Shown here one piece after another: positions 8,141 through 14,618 of a stretch of 34,475 bases of DNA (position 1 is its first letter; every line of letters begins with the position of its first letter). A model generated the notes under the pieces. That model was not told where the DNA came from. It ran no database searches and saw only the letters and a list, made by a program, of their open reading frames with translations. The position numbers were made by a program, and so were the translations under genes. This DNA is from JBFMFR01 sp040752025 (GTDB taxonomy: Bacteria; Chloroflexota; Anaerolineae; Anaerolineales; UBA4823), in NCBI GenBank assembly GCA_040752025.1, contig JBFMFR010000067.1:1-34475 (forward strand). Direction: 5' to 3'.

Positions 8141-8332
8141 ATGAAAAAGACGGGAAAGCGAGCATTCCCAAGATGGTTGTTTGCCATGCTTGCCATCAGC
8201 GGGCTGGTAGCTTCAGGAGTTTATCTGGGAATCATATCCGTTGAAGGCATTTCGGGTTTACGCCTCGCTCAGGCGGCAGGTTTTGGCTTCCTGGGCCTGC
8301 TGATGTTCTGGGGAGCGTTGTTCAGGCGTTAG
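8141..8332 (+). CDS. Small two-helix membrane protein, unknown function
   Basis: 63 aa with a basic N-terminus (MKKTGKRAFPRW) and two hydrophobic segments, about 12-31 and 42-61, ending in a positive FRR. This predicts a hairpin with both ends inside by the positive-inside rule. AAGGAG sits 8-9 nt before the ATG, which supports real translation. It is the first gene of an apparent two-gene unit with the methyltransferase-like gene 88 bp downstream, and is divergent from the membrane LuxR regulator. I do not recognise a family. Size and topology fit a small regulatory subunit or sensor partner, but that is inference. Confidence 0.7.
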   Translation: MKKTGKRAFPRWLFAMLAISGLVASGVYLGIISVEGISGLRLAQAAGFGFLGLLMFWGALFRR

Positions 8333-8420
8333 CTAAAGCCGTGAGCGATGGGTCATTTCCCTTGGATCACGAGACGGGCTCAGGACCCACGGGTATAGCA
8401 GCCGAATAAGAGGAGGCAAC

Positions 8421-9446
8421 ATGAAAAAAAAGATGCATTGGCCGTACACTTTGCTCACGCTCCTGGCGCTGGCGATCGTTTATGGGATTGGATCAACGTT
8501 CTTCACGATCGAACTCGAACGGATGGTGGAACGAGCGATCACGCCGCAGATCGCGGCCAGCGCCCAGGTGTCGGAATTGAGCCACGAGATCTATGCCGGG
8601 GTCGACCATTTCATGGCAGCCAGGCATGTTCGATTGGTTGGTTACTTTTGCATCGCATTGATTGTGTTAGCGGCGTTCGTGGGCCTGTTAACCCAGAAGC
8701 GGTGGCTGGCATCGCTTGGCAGCCTTGGCTTGATCTTGCCGGTCTACGCGCATTTCATCTTGCACATGTCCTTCCTGGCCGGGCTGGGCGTTTTGACTGC
8801 CCTGTGGGCTCCATTTTGGGGGGATTTGGTGAGGCTGGGTGACATCGCGTACCTACCCTATATGGCTGTGGTTTACCCTTGTGCGCTGGCCGGATGGGAT
8901 GTGCGCAGAGCCCTGGCGGGATTGTGCGCCAGCCTGGGTTTGCTGATCTTCATTCTTGGGGTGTTGGCTTGGTTCTACGCTCGTTATCAAAAAAAGAACA
9001 CTGCCGATTTCTGGCTTTACCGTTTCACGCGTCACCCGCAATACCTGGGCTGGATTGTGTGGAGTTACGGCCTGATGCTGCGGGTAGCGCTGCGGCAAGA
9101 CGCCGCATTGCAGGAGATCAACCCGGGAGCGAGCCTGCCGTGGGTGATTTCGACCCTGATTATCCTGTGTGTGGCCCTGTCCGAGGAAATCTCCATGCGC
9201 CGGCAATACCCCGTGGATTACGAACAGTACTGTAAGCACACGCCCTTCATGCTGCCGCTGCCTGGTTTCCTGTGCCGGATGATTTCTGCTCCCTTCAGAC
9301 TCGTGCGCAAAAAAGACCAGCTGGAGAATCGGTTGGACCTGGTGTGGGTATTCGCCATTTACCTGGCCGTGATCGTGCTGTTATCGGCGCCTTTCGTGTT
9401 CCTGGATTGGCCGGACTCGGGTAGCTGGGTGAAATGGCCTTTCTGA
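8421..9446 (+). CDS. ICMT/PEMT-like integral membrane methyltransferase
   Basis: 341 aa. The C-terminal half carries the pattern of isoprenylcysteine / phospholipid methyltransferase membrane enzymes: FTRHPQYLGWIVWSYGLML at about 202-220 (the RHPxYxG S-adenosylmethionine-binding motif) and, after a hydrophobic hairpin, SEEISMRRQYPVDYEQYCKH at about 254-273 (the EE...Y...Y segment). The N-terminal ~190 residues add about five helices not found in minimal members, and a final helix follows at about 311-331. Likely substrates are lipid head groups or other membrane-embedded acceptors. GAGGAGG lies 5 nt before the ATG. It is co-directional with the small membrane protein at 8141 and probably under the divergent LuxR gene. 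Confidence 0.82.
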   Translation: MKKKMHWPYTLLTLLALAIVYGIGSTFFTIELERMVERAITPQIAASAQVSELSHEIYAGVDHFMAARHVRLVGYFCIALIVLAAFVGLLTQKRWLASLGSLGLILPVYAHFILHMSFLAGLGVLTALWAPFWGDLVRLGDIAYLPYMAVVYPCALAGWDVRRALAGLCASLGLLIFILGVLAWFYARYQKKNTADFWLYRFTRHPQYLGWIVWSYGLMLRVALRQDAALQEINPGASLPWVISTLIILCVALSEEISMRRQYPVDYEQYCKHTPFMLPLPGFLCRMISAPFRLVRKKDQLENRLDLVWVFAIYLAVIVLLSAPFVFLDWPDSGSWVKWPF

Positions 9447-9482
9447 AAGGGAATGGTACATGGATTTCACGAATTGCACGGA

Positions 9483-9519
9483 TAAAATAAAGAGGCCCTG
9501 CTTTTTTCTGCAGGGCCTC
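9483..9519 (-). terminator. Intrinsic terminator of the decayed minus-strand gene
   Basis: Perfect 10-bp stem, GAGGCCCTGC (9492-9501) with its complement (9510-9519) and an 8-nt loop. On the minus strand it is followed by TTTATTTTAT. On the plus strand no T-run follows. It lies downstream of the pseudogene stop at 9586 and shows that this was once a complete transcription unit. Confidence 0.8.
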
Positions 9520-9585
9520 CAGCTTACGTTCTCACAGTCAACGGCGCCCCCCTGTTTGTCGTCTACTATATCCCATTTACCGGGT

Positions 9586-10035
9586 CTAGTAGGAGTAGCG
9601 CCACCACAGGCCCACGGGGGCCTTGTAGGTGCGCCAGGCCACGCCGAGTTTGAAGGGCAGCCAGACCATGAAGTGGCCATTTTACCAGGTCGGGTCGGCA
9701 ACCGAGTACGGGTAACCATACAGAGCCGGATCGACTGGGCTCCACCAAACATCGCACAAGTCAACGGGGAACGGGTCGCAGATGGCGCCAGCAGCCAGCA
9801 CCGGGTCGACGATCTTGGACCAGCGCACGAAGACCAGGCGCACGTTGCCGGTCATGGCCAGCTAGCCGCCGCTCTTGACGCCGTCGCAGGTCCAGGTGGT
9901 GCGCTTGTAGACGTCGCTCACCACGGTGAAGGTCACATCGTCATCGGCGGCGATGGTCAGGTAGTAGAAGGCATCCGTCTTCTTGCCTTCCAGCTTGAGG
10001 TACACGGGCTGGTCGGTCTTGTTGATGACCTGCAT
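9586..10035 (-). pseudogene. Decayed copy of a small uncharacterised Chloroflexota protein (two in-frame stops)
   Basis: One continuous reading frame of 150 codons from ATG 10035 (MQVINKTDQPVYLKLEG) to the natural stop at 9588-9586 (GLWWRYSY), broken by TAG at 9864-9862 and TAA at 9684-9682, with no frameshift. The intact relative at 6640-7059 has GAG (Glu) where the first stop lies, so a single G-to-T change explains it. Beyond the shared domain the frame continues as NVRLVFVRW, then CDPFPVDLCDVWWSP, ending in the aromatic WWRYSY. Families of this shape in Chloroflexota end in a similar WRY-x-Y. A terminator follows at 9483-9519. The function of the ancestor is unknown. Confidence 0.75.
9834..10034 (-). 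repeat. 201-bp direct repeat, copy 2
   Basis: Partner of 6801-7001, same strand, no gaps, about 95% identical by my count. This copy sits at the 5' end of the pseudogene, in its presumed native context, so it is more likely the source type than the recipient. Confidence 0.9.
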
Positions 10036-10055
10036 TCGCCCATTTCCTCATTCCC

Positions 10056-10064
10056 TGATACAAT
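10056..10064 (+). promoter_or_regulatory. Extended -10 box of the phosphatase gene
   Basis: TGA followed by TACAAT (10059-10064) gives the TGn extended -10 arrangement, which can work without a -35. The start point would fall around 10071, 3 nt before the ATG at 10074, and no Shine-Dalgarno is visible. This is another leaderless candidate. Confidence 0.5.
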
Positions 10065-10073
10065 ATCCCTACG

Positions 10074-10598
10074 ATGACGAAGGCCATCCCAGATTCTTAC
10101 TGGGTGCTGCCGGGGTGTTTCATGGCCGGTGAGTACCCGTGTTCGCTGGATGAAGCCCAGGCCCGGCGTAAGGCGCGCTGGCTGCTGGAGATGGGGGTGA
10201 GCTTCTGCCTGGATCTGACCCAGGCGGGCGAGGCGGGCCTGTGCCTTTACGCGCCCCTGCTTTACGAAGAGGCGGCGGCGATGGGCCGGCAGGTGAGGCA
10301 CGAGCGCATGCCCGTCCCCGACATGACCGCTCCTTCGGTGGAGGAGATGAAGCGCATCCTGGACGCGCTGGACGCGGCCCTGGCGCAGGGGCAGGTAGTT
10401 TACGCGCACTGCTACGGCGGCATCGGGCGCACGGGCACGTTGGTGGGCTGCTACCTGGCGCGGCACGGTATGGCGCAGGGCGAAGCCGCCATCGCCCGCA
10501 TCGCCGAACTGCGGCGGGGCACGCCGGATGGCTGGAAGCGCTCGCCCGAGACCGAGGCGCAGCGCCGCTTGGTGACCGGCTGGGCGATCGGCGCCTGA
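10074..10598 (+). CDS. Dual-specificity / tyrosine phosphatase family protein
   Basis: 174 aa. The P-loop HCYGGIGRTG (His112, Cys113, Arg119, Thr120) is the HCx5R(S/T) signature of cysteine phosphatases, in which Cys is the nucleophile and Arg binds phosphate. Asp83 in MPVPDMTAPS is the likely general acid. The N-terminal SYWVLPGCFMAGEYPCSLDE resembles atypical dual-specificity enzymes that act on proteins, nucleotides or inositol phosphates. No signal peptide is seen, so it is cytosolic. It is the only phosphatase of this type in the window, and no partner kinase lies beside it (the kinase-WD40 gene is 22 kb away in foreign-looking DNA). Confidence 0.9.
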   Translation: MTKAIPDSYWVLPGCFMAGEYPCSLDEAQARRKARWLLEMGVSFCLDLTQAGEAGLCLYAPLLYEEAAAMGRQVRHERMPVPDMTAPSVEEMKRILDALDAALAQGQVVYAHCYGGIGRTGTLVGCYLARHGMAQGEAAIARIAELRRGTPDGWKRSPETEAQRRLVTGWAIGA

Positions 10599-10642
10599 AA
10601 CCGGCGGATTTTATCAAGTGCCCGGAAAAATACCCGCAGGGG

Positions 10643-10671
10643 TTGCCAGATTAGCCACTCCGCGCTATAAT
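10643..10671 (+). promoter_or_regulatory. Promoter of tRNA-Pro
   Basis: TTGCCA (10643-10648), 17-nt spacer, perfect TATAAT (10666-10671). The start point would be near 10678, about 9 nt before the mature tRNA 5' end at 10687. Confidence 0.75.
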
Positions 10672-10686
10672 TTGGGCCGTTCGGAT

Positions 10687-10761
10687 CGGGGCGTGGCGCA
10701 GTCCGGCTAGCGCGCTTGCATGGGGTGCAAGAGGTCCGGGGTTCAATTCCCCGCGCCCCGA
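10687..10761 (+). tRNA. tRNA-Pro(GGG)
   Basis: Folds as a full cloverleaf. The acceptor stem is CGGGGCG paired with CGCCCCG (3' arm ends 10760) with discriminator A10761. The anticodon stem is CTTGC/GCAAG (10715-10719 and 10727-10731) with the 7-nt loop ATGGGGT, anticodon GGG at 10722-10724. The T arm is CGGGG-TTCAATT-CCCCG. The 3' CCA is not encoded (ACAGG follows). It reads CCC and, by wobble, CCU proline codons. Confidence 0.95.
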
Positions 10762-10798
10762 CAGGAATCGCCGGCTCTCTTGGAGGAGGAGAATGCAA

Positions 10799-10829
10799 GA
10801 CGGGCGCAAGAGTTGCTCTTGCGCCCGTC
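10799..10829. terminator. Strong hairpin between tRNA-Pro and the convergent lipoprotein gene
   Basis: Perfect 14-bp stem (10799-10812 with 10816-10829) and a 3-nt loop. The T-tracts are modest (CCTCTTTA on the plus strand, CTTGCATTC on the minus). Its position between two converging transcripts suggests it ends both. Confidence 0.65.
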
Positions 10830-10853
10830 CCTCTTTAATGCAGCCGGCTCGAT

Positions 10854-11552
10854 TTACTTGCGGTCCATGGCGTCGGACATGGGGGTGCCGTTGATGGTGA
10901 CGTACACGCCTTTGACCATAGGGAACTGCTTGATGGTCACCTTGATCTGGTCCTTGAAGCGCGGCACGTCGCAGCGGTCGTCGGTGCGCACGAATTCCCC
11001 GGTCAGGTTGACGTAGGCGTTGGCTTCTCCATCAATGTCAACCTTGCCAACCGCCAGGTGCGAGGCGTAGCCAGCGTGATAGAGGATGCCGATCGTCGGG
11101 CTGTTGTAGTTCAGCAGGCGGCGCATGGCCAGAGAAATATCATCGACCAGGTTGCCGGACTGCTTCACGCCGGTGTTCAGGTACCAGAGGGCCTCGCCGC
11201 AGCCGTAAATGCCTTTTTCTTTCTTATTGATGTAATACACCAGGATGGCCTCTTTGGGGGAAGCGGTGGCGGTGGGCACGACGGCGGTGGGCGGCTTGGG
11301 CGGTGGGGGCGGCGGCGCTTCGGTGTTGGTGGGGGAAGGCAGCGGCGTCTCGGTGAAGGTGGCCGTAGGCAGGGGCGTATCGGTGGGCAGTGGGGTGTCT
11401 GTGGGCAGGGGCGTGAAGGTTGCCGTGGGGGGCAGCGGGGTGGGCGAGGCCACCAGACCCGCCAGAGAGCCGCAGCCGGTTGTCCCGGCCAGGATGGCGA
11501 TGACCAGCGCCAACTGCGCCAGTACGATCGCCTTGGGTAGTTTCTTTAACAT
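10854..11552 (-). CDS. GerMN-domain lipoprotein with Thr/Pro-rich spacer
   Basis: 232 aa. It has a signal peptide with a lipobox ending in TGC (Cys27), then a spacer of TPLPTDTPLPTDTPLPT type up to about residue 97, then a globular domain opening with ILVYYINKKEKGIYGCGE. The order YYIN... followed by VDDISLAMRRLL, LNYNSPT, an AYVNLTGEF strand and FKDQIKVTIKQFPMVKGVYV matches the GerMN domain of spore-germination GerM and related lipoproteins. In non-sporulating Chloroflexota this is usually a surface protein of unknown role. A GGAGG box lies 11 nt before the ATG. The DNA of the spacer is internally repetitive. Confidence 0.82.
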   Translation of the reverse strand: MLKKLPKAIVLAQLALVIAILAGTTGCGSLAGLVASPTPLPPTATFTPLPTDTPLPTDTPLPTATFTETPLPSPTNTEAPPPPPPKPPTAVVPTATASPKEAILVYYINKKEKGIYGCGEALWYLNTGVKQSGNLVDDISLAMRRLLNYNSPTIGILYHAGYASHLAVGKVDIDGEANAYVNLTGEFVRTDDRCDVPRFKDQIKVTIKQFPMVKGVYVTINGTPMSDAMDRK

Positions 11553-11630
11553 TTGTACAACGTCCTCCTTTCAGAACAGTCGCACTATTTTATCGCAAGC
11601 TGGCCCGATTGCGGGCACAACTTTGGCGAC

Positions 11631-11659
11631 GAAAAACAGCCTGGCATAGCCAGGCTGTT
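11631..11659 (-). terminator. Intrinsic terminator of the vor/kor operon
   Basis: Perfect 11-bp stem (11635-11645 with 11649-11659) and a 3-nt loop. On the minus strand it is followed directly by TTTTTC. It begins 23 bp after the gamma-subunit stop codon. Confidence 0.85.
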
Positions 11660-11682
11660 GTGGTAGTTCCCTTCGCCGGGCT

Positions 11683-12246
11683 TCAGCCGGCCGCGGCAAC
11701 CGGTTCGGCCGCCTGGGCGAACTCGGCCCCCTGGCGCAGGGCCTGGAAGTTCATCGGCAGCAGGCGGCGATGCCTTTCGGGCAGGTGAGCTTCCAGGGTC
11801 TTTTCCAGCGCTTCAAGGGACAGCACCGGCAGCTTTTGCAGCATGGCGCCCAGCATGACCATGTTGGTCAGGCGCTTCTCGCCGATCTGCTCGGCGATTT
11901 CGTTGGCAGGGATGAGCACCCCGGCCAGGTCGGTGCGGGTGATGCCGCGGTTGATCAGCGAGGCGTTGGCGATCAGGACGCCGTTGGGCACTACCAGCGG
12001 CTCGTACTTATCGAGCGAAGGCAGGTTGAAGAGCAGGGCGGCCTTCGGGTTGCGCACGGTGGCCGAGCCGATCTCTTCATCGGCGATGATGACGGTACAG
12101 TTGGCTGTGCCGCCGCGCATTTCGGGGCCGTAGGAGGGGATCCAGGTGACTTCTTTACCAGCGTCCATGGCGGCGTAGGCCAGCAATTGCCCGGCGAACA
12201 AGATGCCCTGGCCGCCGAACCCGGCGAGCATGATTTCAGTTTGCAT
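11683..12246 (-). CDS. 2-oxoacid:ferredoxin oxidoreductase, gamma subunit
   Basis: 187 aa. It opens with MLAGFGGQGILFAGQLLAYA, the nearly invariant start of POR/KOR/VOR gamma subunits, and contains IPSYGPEMRGGTANC, which completes the CoA/thiamine site of the complex. It is the last gene of the ferredoxin-alpha-beta-gamma operon, 11 bp after the beta gene with GAGG upstream, and is followed by a strong terminator. The complex oxidatively decarboxylates a 2-oxoacid to an acyl-CoA and reduces ferredoxin, an oxygen-sensitive reaction typical of anaerobes. The Ala-rich C-terminus (AAEPVAAAG) is a short dispensable-looking tail. Confidence 0.93.
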   Translation of the reverse strand: MQTEIMLAGFGGQGILFAGQLLAYAAMDAGKEVTWIPSYGPEMRGGTANCTVIIADEEIGSATVRNPKAALLFNLPSLDKYEPLVVPNGVLIANASLINRGITRTDLAGVLIPANEIAEQIGEKRLTNMVMLGAMLQKLPVLSLEALEKTLEAHLPERHRRLLPMNFQALRQGAEFAQAAEPVAAAG

Positions 12247-12257
12247 GGTGCACCTCT

Positions 12258-13031
12258 TTATACCTTCAACTCTGCCAGGGCAGGCGAGACTTTATAGTCT
12301 CCCAGCGGGAAGGCGGGGATCATGTGTTCTTCGAGCCATTGCAGCGACTGCAACGGGGTCAGGCCCCAGTTGGTGGGGCAGACCGAGAGCAGTTCGACCA
12401 TCGAAAAGCCCAGGCCGCGCTTCTGTACTTCGAAGGCGGTGCGGATGGCTTTCTTGGCCAGGCGGATGTTCTTGGGATCGTGCAGGCTGCGGCGCACGGA
12501 GTAGGAGGTACCTTCCATAGTCGCCAGGGCTTCGGCCATACGGATGGGGAAGCCGGCCTGCTCGACGTCACGCCCGGTGGGGGAGGAAGTGGTCTTCTGC
12601 CCGGGCAGGGTGGTGGGGGCCATCTGCCCGCCGGTCATGCCGTAGATGGCGTTGTTGATGAAAATCACAGTGATGTTCTCGCCGCGGGCGGCTACGTGCA
12701 TGATCTCTGCCATGCCGATGGAAGCCAGGTCGCCGTCGCCCTGGTAAGTGAACACGAAGCGTTCGGGCAGGAGGCGCTTGATGCCGGTGGCCATGGCCGG
12801 GGCGCGCCCGTGGGCGGCCTCGACGAAGTCGCAGTCGAAGAAATTGTAGGCGAAGACGGAACAGCCCACCGGGGCGACGCCGATGGTGAACTCACGGATG
12901 TCCATCTCGTCCATGACTTCAGCGATCAGGCGGTGAGCCACGCCATGCGTGCAGCCGGGGCAGTAACTGTTGGGGACATCGGCCAGGGATTGCGGCCGGG
13001 AATATACAACCTGTACAGGAGCACTTGTCAT
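12258..13031 (-). CDS. 2-oxoacid:ferredoxin oxidoreductase, beta (TPP-binding) subunit
   Basis: 257 aa. It carries the thiamine diphosphate site: YCPGCTHG near the start, then TYQGDGDLASIGMAEIMHVA (the GDGD Mg/TPP motif) and INNAIYGMTGGQMAPTT. No 4Fe-4S ferredoxin motif is fused, consistent with the separate ferredoxin gene. Start at 13031, with GGAGAG 8 nt upstream; the frame runs further but overlaps the alpha gene. It sits 25 bp after alpha in the operon. The GQMAPTTLPGQKTTSSPTGR stretch resembles VOR/KOR-type rather than pyruvate-specific beta subunits. Confidence 0.93.
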   Translation of the reverse strand: MTSAPVQVVYSRPQSLADVPNSYCPGCTHGVAHRLIAEVMDEMDIREFTIGVAPVGCSVFAYNFFDCDFVEAAHGRAPAMATGIKRLLPERFVFTYQGDGDLASIGMAEIMHVAARGENITVIFINNAIYGMTGGQMAPTTLPGQKTTSSPTGRDVEQAGFPIRMAEALATMEGTSYSVRRSLHDPKNIRLAKKAIRTAFEVQKRGLGFSMVELLSVCPTNWGLTPLQSLQWLEEHMIPAFPLGDYKVSPALAELKV

Positions 13032-13056
13032 TGTTTCATCTCTCCATAAACCAAAC

Positions 13057-14169
13057 CTAAAGCGCCGCTTTGAGGCGCTGCATCCAGGCCTTGCGGGCAT
13101 CGCCGTTCACCGACAGCGGTTGGTGCGCCACGCGCCGGATTTCATCCAGGACCTCATCCGGGAAGGGCACCATACCGCCCAGCCGTCCGTAGAACTCCAC
13201 CGGCAGCTTGCCGGCGGCGGCCATACGCACGTCTTCGAACATCTGGCCGGTGTTCATTTCGACTACCAGGAAAGCTTTGGCCTTCTGAGCCAGCTCATGG
13301 ATGCGGGCGTAGGGGAAGGGACTGAGCGAGATGGGCCGGAACAGCCCGACGGGGATGCCTTCGGCGCGGGCGGCGCGCACGGCCGAGAAGGCCACCCGCC
13401 CGGCGGTGCCGAAACCGATCACCACGATCTCGGCGTCGTCCAGGTAATCTTCGCGGTAGCGGATTTCGTTAGCCTGGATCTCTTGCCAGCGCTCGAGCAG
13501 GCGCAGGTTGGTGACTTCTTCCTCTTCAGGTTTGATGTAGATCGAGGTCAGGATGCGCCGTTCGCGCCCGACAGCGCCCGTAACGGCCCAGTCAGGGCGC
13601 TCTGTTCGCAGGGGCTGCATGGGGGGCAGCTCGGCCGGTTCCATCATCTGGCCGATGTTGCCGTCGGTCAACACCACAACGATGCAGCGGTATTTTTCGG
13701 CCAGGTCGAAAGCCAGCACGGTCAGGTCGATGGCTTCTTGCACGCTGGAAGGGGCCAGCACAATGGGATGGTAGTCGCCGTGCCCACCGCCGTGGACGAT
13801 CTGGTTGTAGTCTGCTTGCGATGGGGCGATGTTACCCAGGCCGGGCCCGCCGCGCATCACGTCGATCAGCACCACCGGCAGCTCTGTGCCGGCGATGTAC
13901 GATAAACCTTCCATCATCAGGCTGACGCCCGGGCTGGAAGACGAGCTCATCACTCGCGCCCCGGTGCAGGCTGCGCCGTAGACCATGTTAATGGCGGCGA
14001 CTTCGCTCTCGGCCTGCAGGAAGGCCCGGCCCAACTGGGGCATGCGTTCTGAAAACCACTCCAACACCTCTGTCTGCGGTGTGATCGGATAACCAAAATA
14101 GGCCTCCACCCCGGCTCGGATGGCGGCTTCTGCCATTGCTACGTTACCTTTCAATAATTCGCGCGCCAT
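13057..14169 (-). CDS. vorB: 2-oxoacid:ferredoxin oxidoreductase, alpha subunit (VorB-like)
   Basis: 370 aa. Motifs KGNVAMAEAAIRAGVEAYFG, YPITPQTEVLEW, QAESEVAAINMVYGAACTGA and MRGGPGLGNIAPSQADY are those of the short alpha subunits of 2-oxoisovalerate or 2-oxoglutarate ferredoxin oxidoreductase. They match my memory of VorB best, so branched-chain 2-oxoacids are the likeliest substrates; 2-oxoglutarate cannot be excluded. AGGAGG lies 6 nt before the ATG. It is the second gene of the operon, 10 bp after the ferredoxin. Together the four proteins form the usual heterotetramer that yields acyl-CoA, CO2 and reduced ferredoxin. Confidence 0.92.
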   Translation of the reverse strand: MARELLKGNVAMAEAAIRAGVEAYFGYPITPQTEVLEWFSERMPQLGRAFLQAESEVAAINMVYGAACTGARVMSSSSSPGVSLMMEGLSYIAGTELPVVLIDVMRGGPGLGNIAPSQADYNQIVHGGGHGDYHPIVLAPSSVQEAIDLTVLAFDLAEKYRCIVVVLTDGNIGQMMEPAELPPMQPLRTERPDWAVTGAVGRERRILTSIYIKPEEEEVTNLRLLERWQEIQANEIRYREDYLDDAEIVVIGFGTAGRVAFSAVRAARAEGIPVGLFRPISLSPFPYARIHELAQKAKAFLVVEMNTGQMFEDVRMAAAGKLPVEFYGRLGGMVPFPDEVLDEIRRVAHQPLSVNGDARKAWMQRLKAAL

Positions 14170-14179
14170 GGGACACCTC

Positions 14180-14428
14180 CTAACCGGCTGCCTGGGCTGT
14201 GGCGCGCAGCGGTGTCTCGCGATACACCGTCAGTGCAGCTTCGGGACAAACGATCGCGCAGATGGCGCAGCCCGTGCAGCCATCCTTCACCAGGTGAACA
14301 GGATGGTAGCCTTTGGGCGTCAGGCGCTCCATATCCAGGGCCATCACCTTCTGCGGGCACTGCACGATGCATTCTTCACACCCTTTGCAGTACAATTCGT
14401 TGACTTCAATCCAACCTCTTACGGGCAT
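14180..14428 (-). CDS. 2-oxoacid:ferredoxin oxidoreductase, delta (2x[4Fe-4S] ferredoxin) subunit
   Basis: 82 aa with two complete cluster motifs: CKGCEECIVQCP (Cys14, 17, 20, 24) and CTGCAICAIVCP (Cys51, 54, 57, 61). This is the electron-transfer subunit that passes electrons from the TPP site to soluble ferredoxin. It is the first gene of the operon, with AAAGGAGG about 7 nt before the ATG. The Ala-rich C-terminus (RATAQAAG) resembles that of the gamma subunit. An inverted repeat at 14518-14547 lies about 90 bp upstream and may control the operon. Confidence 0.95.
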   Translation of the reverse strand: MPVRGWIEVNELYCKGCEECIVQCPQKVMALDMERLTPKGYHPVHLVKDGCTGCAICAIVCPEAALTVYRETPLRATAQAAG

Positions 14429-14517
14429 TTAGCGACCTCCTTTATTGGGTTACTGCTGCGGAACGAACGTAAATCCAACCGATCTTATCTAATTATGCTC
14501 TCTTGAGAGGCGTTTGG

Positions 14518-14547
14518 GTAGTGCCAACTGTCATATCTAGGCACTAC
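14518..14547. promoter_or_regulatory. 30-bp inverted repeat upstream of the vor/kor operon
   Basis: Arms GTAGTGCC (14518-14525) and GGCACTAC (14540-14547) are perfect complements separated by 14 nt. There is no T-run on either strand, so it is not a typical terminator of the upstream sugar-binding gene. A second small palindrome, CTCTC-TT-GAGAG, lies close by toward the operon. I could not find a convincing sigma70 promoter between them. It is an operator candidate, but a dispersed repeat element is also possible. Confidence 0.45.
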
Positions 14548-14618
14548 AAAACTTCCTCTTTGAACAAAGCGCCGGCAAGCGAGCCAGAATGGCCCTGCGG
14601 CGCCCCCTCCCGGACCGA

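Noticed and set aside
9586..10035. The two internal stops as recoding or stop readthrough
   Set aside because: The two stops differ (TAG and TAA), both are used as normal ends nearby, and the sister copy has a sense codon at the first site. Decay is simpler.
10687..10829. tRNA-Pro as an integration (att) site for a mobile element
   Set aside because: No integrase, no repeated tRNA 3' end and no element-like genes follow; a hairpin and a native-looking lipoprotein gene do.
10799..10829. 14-bp hairpin as the start of a CRISPR-like or repeat array
   Set aside because: It occurs once, with no spacing pattern, and sits exactly between two converging transcripts where a terminator is expected.
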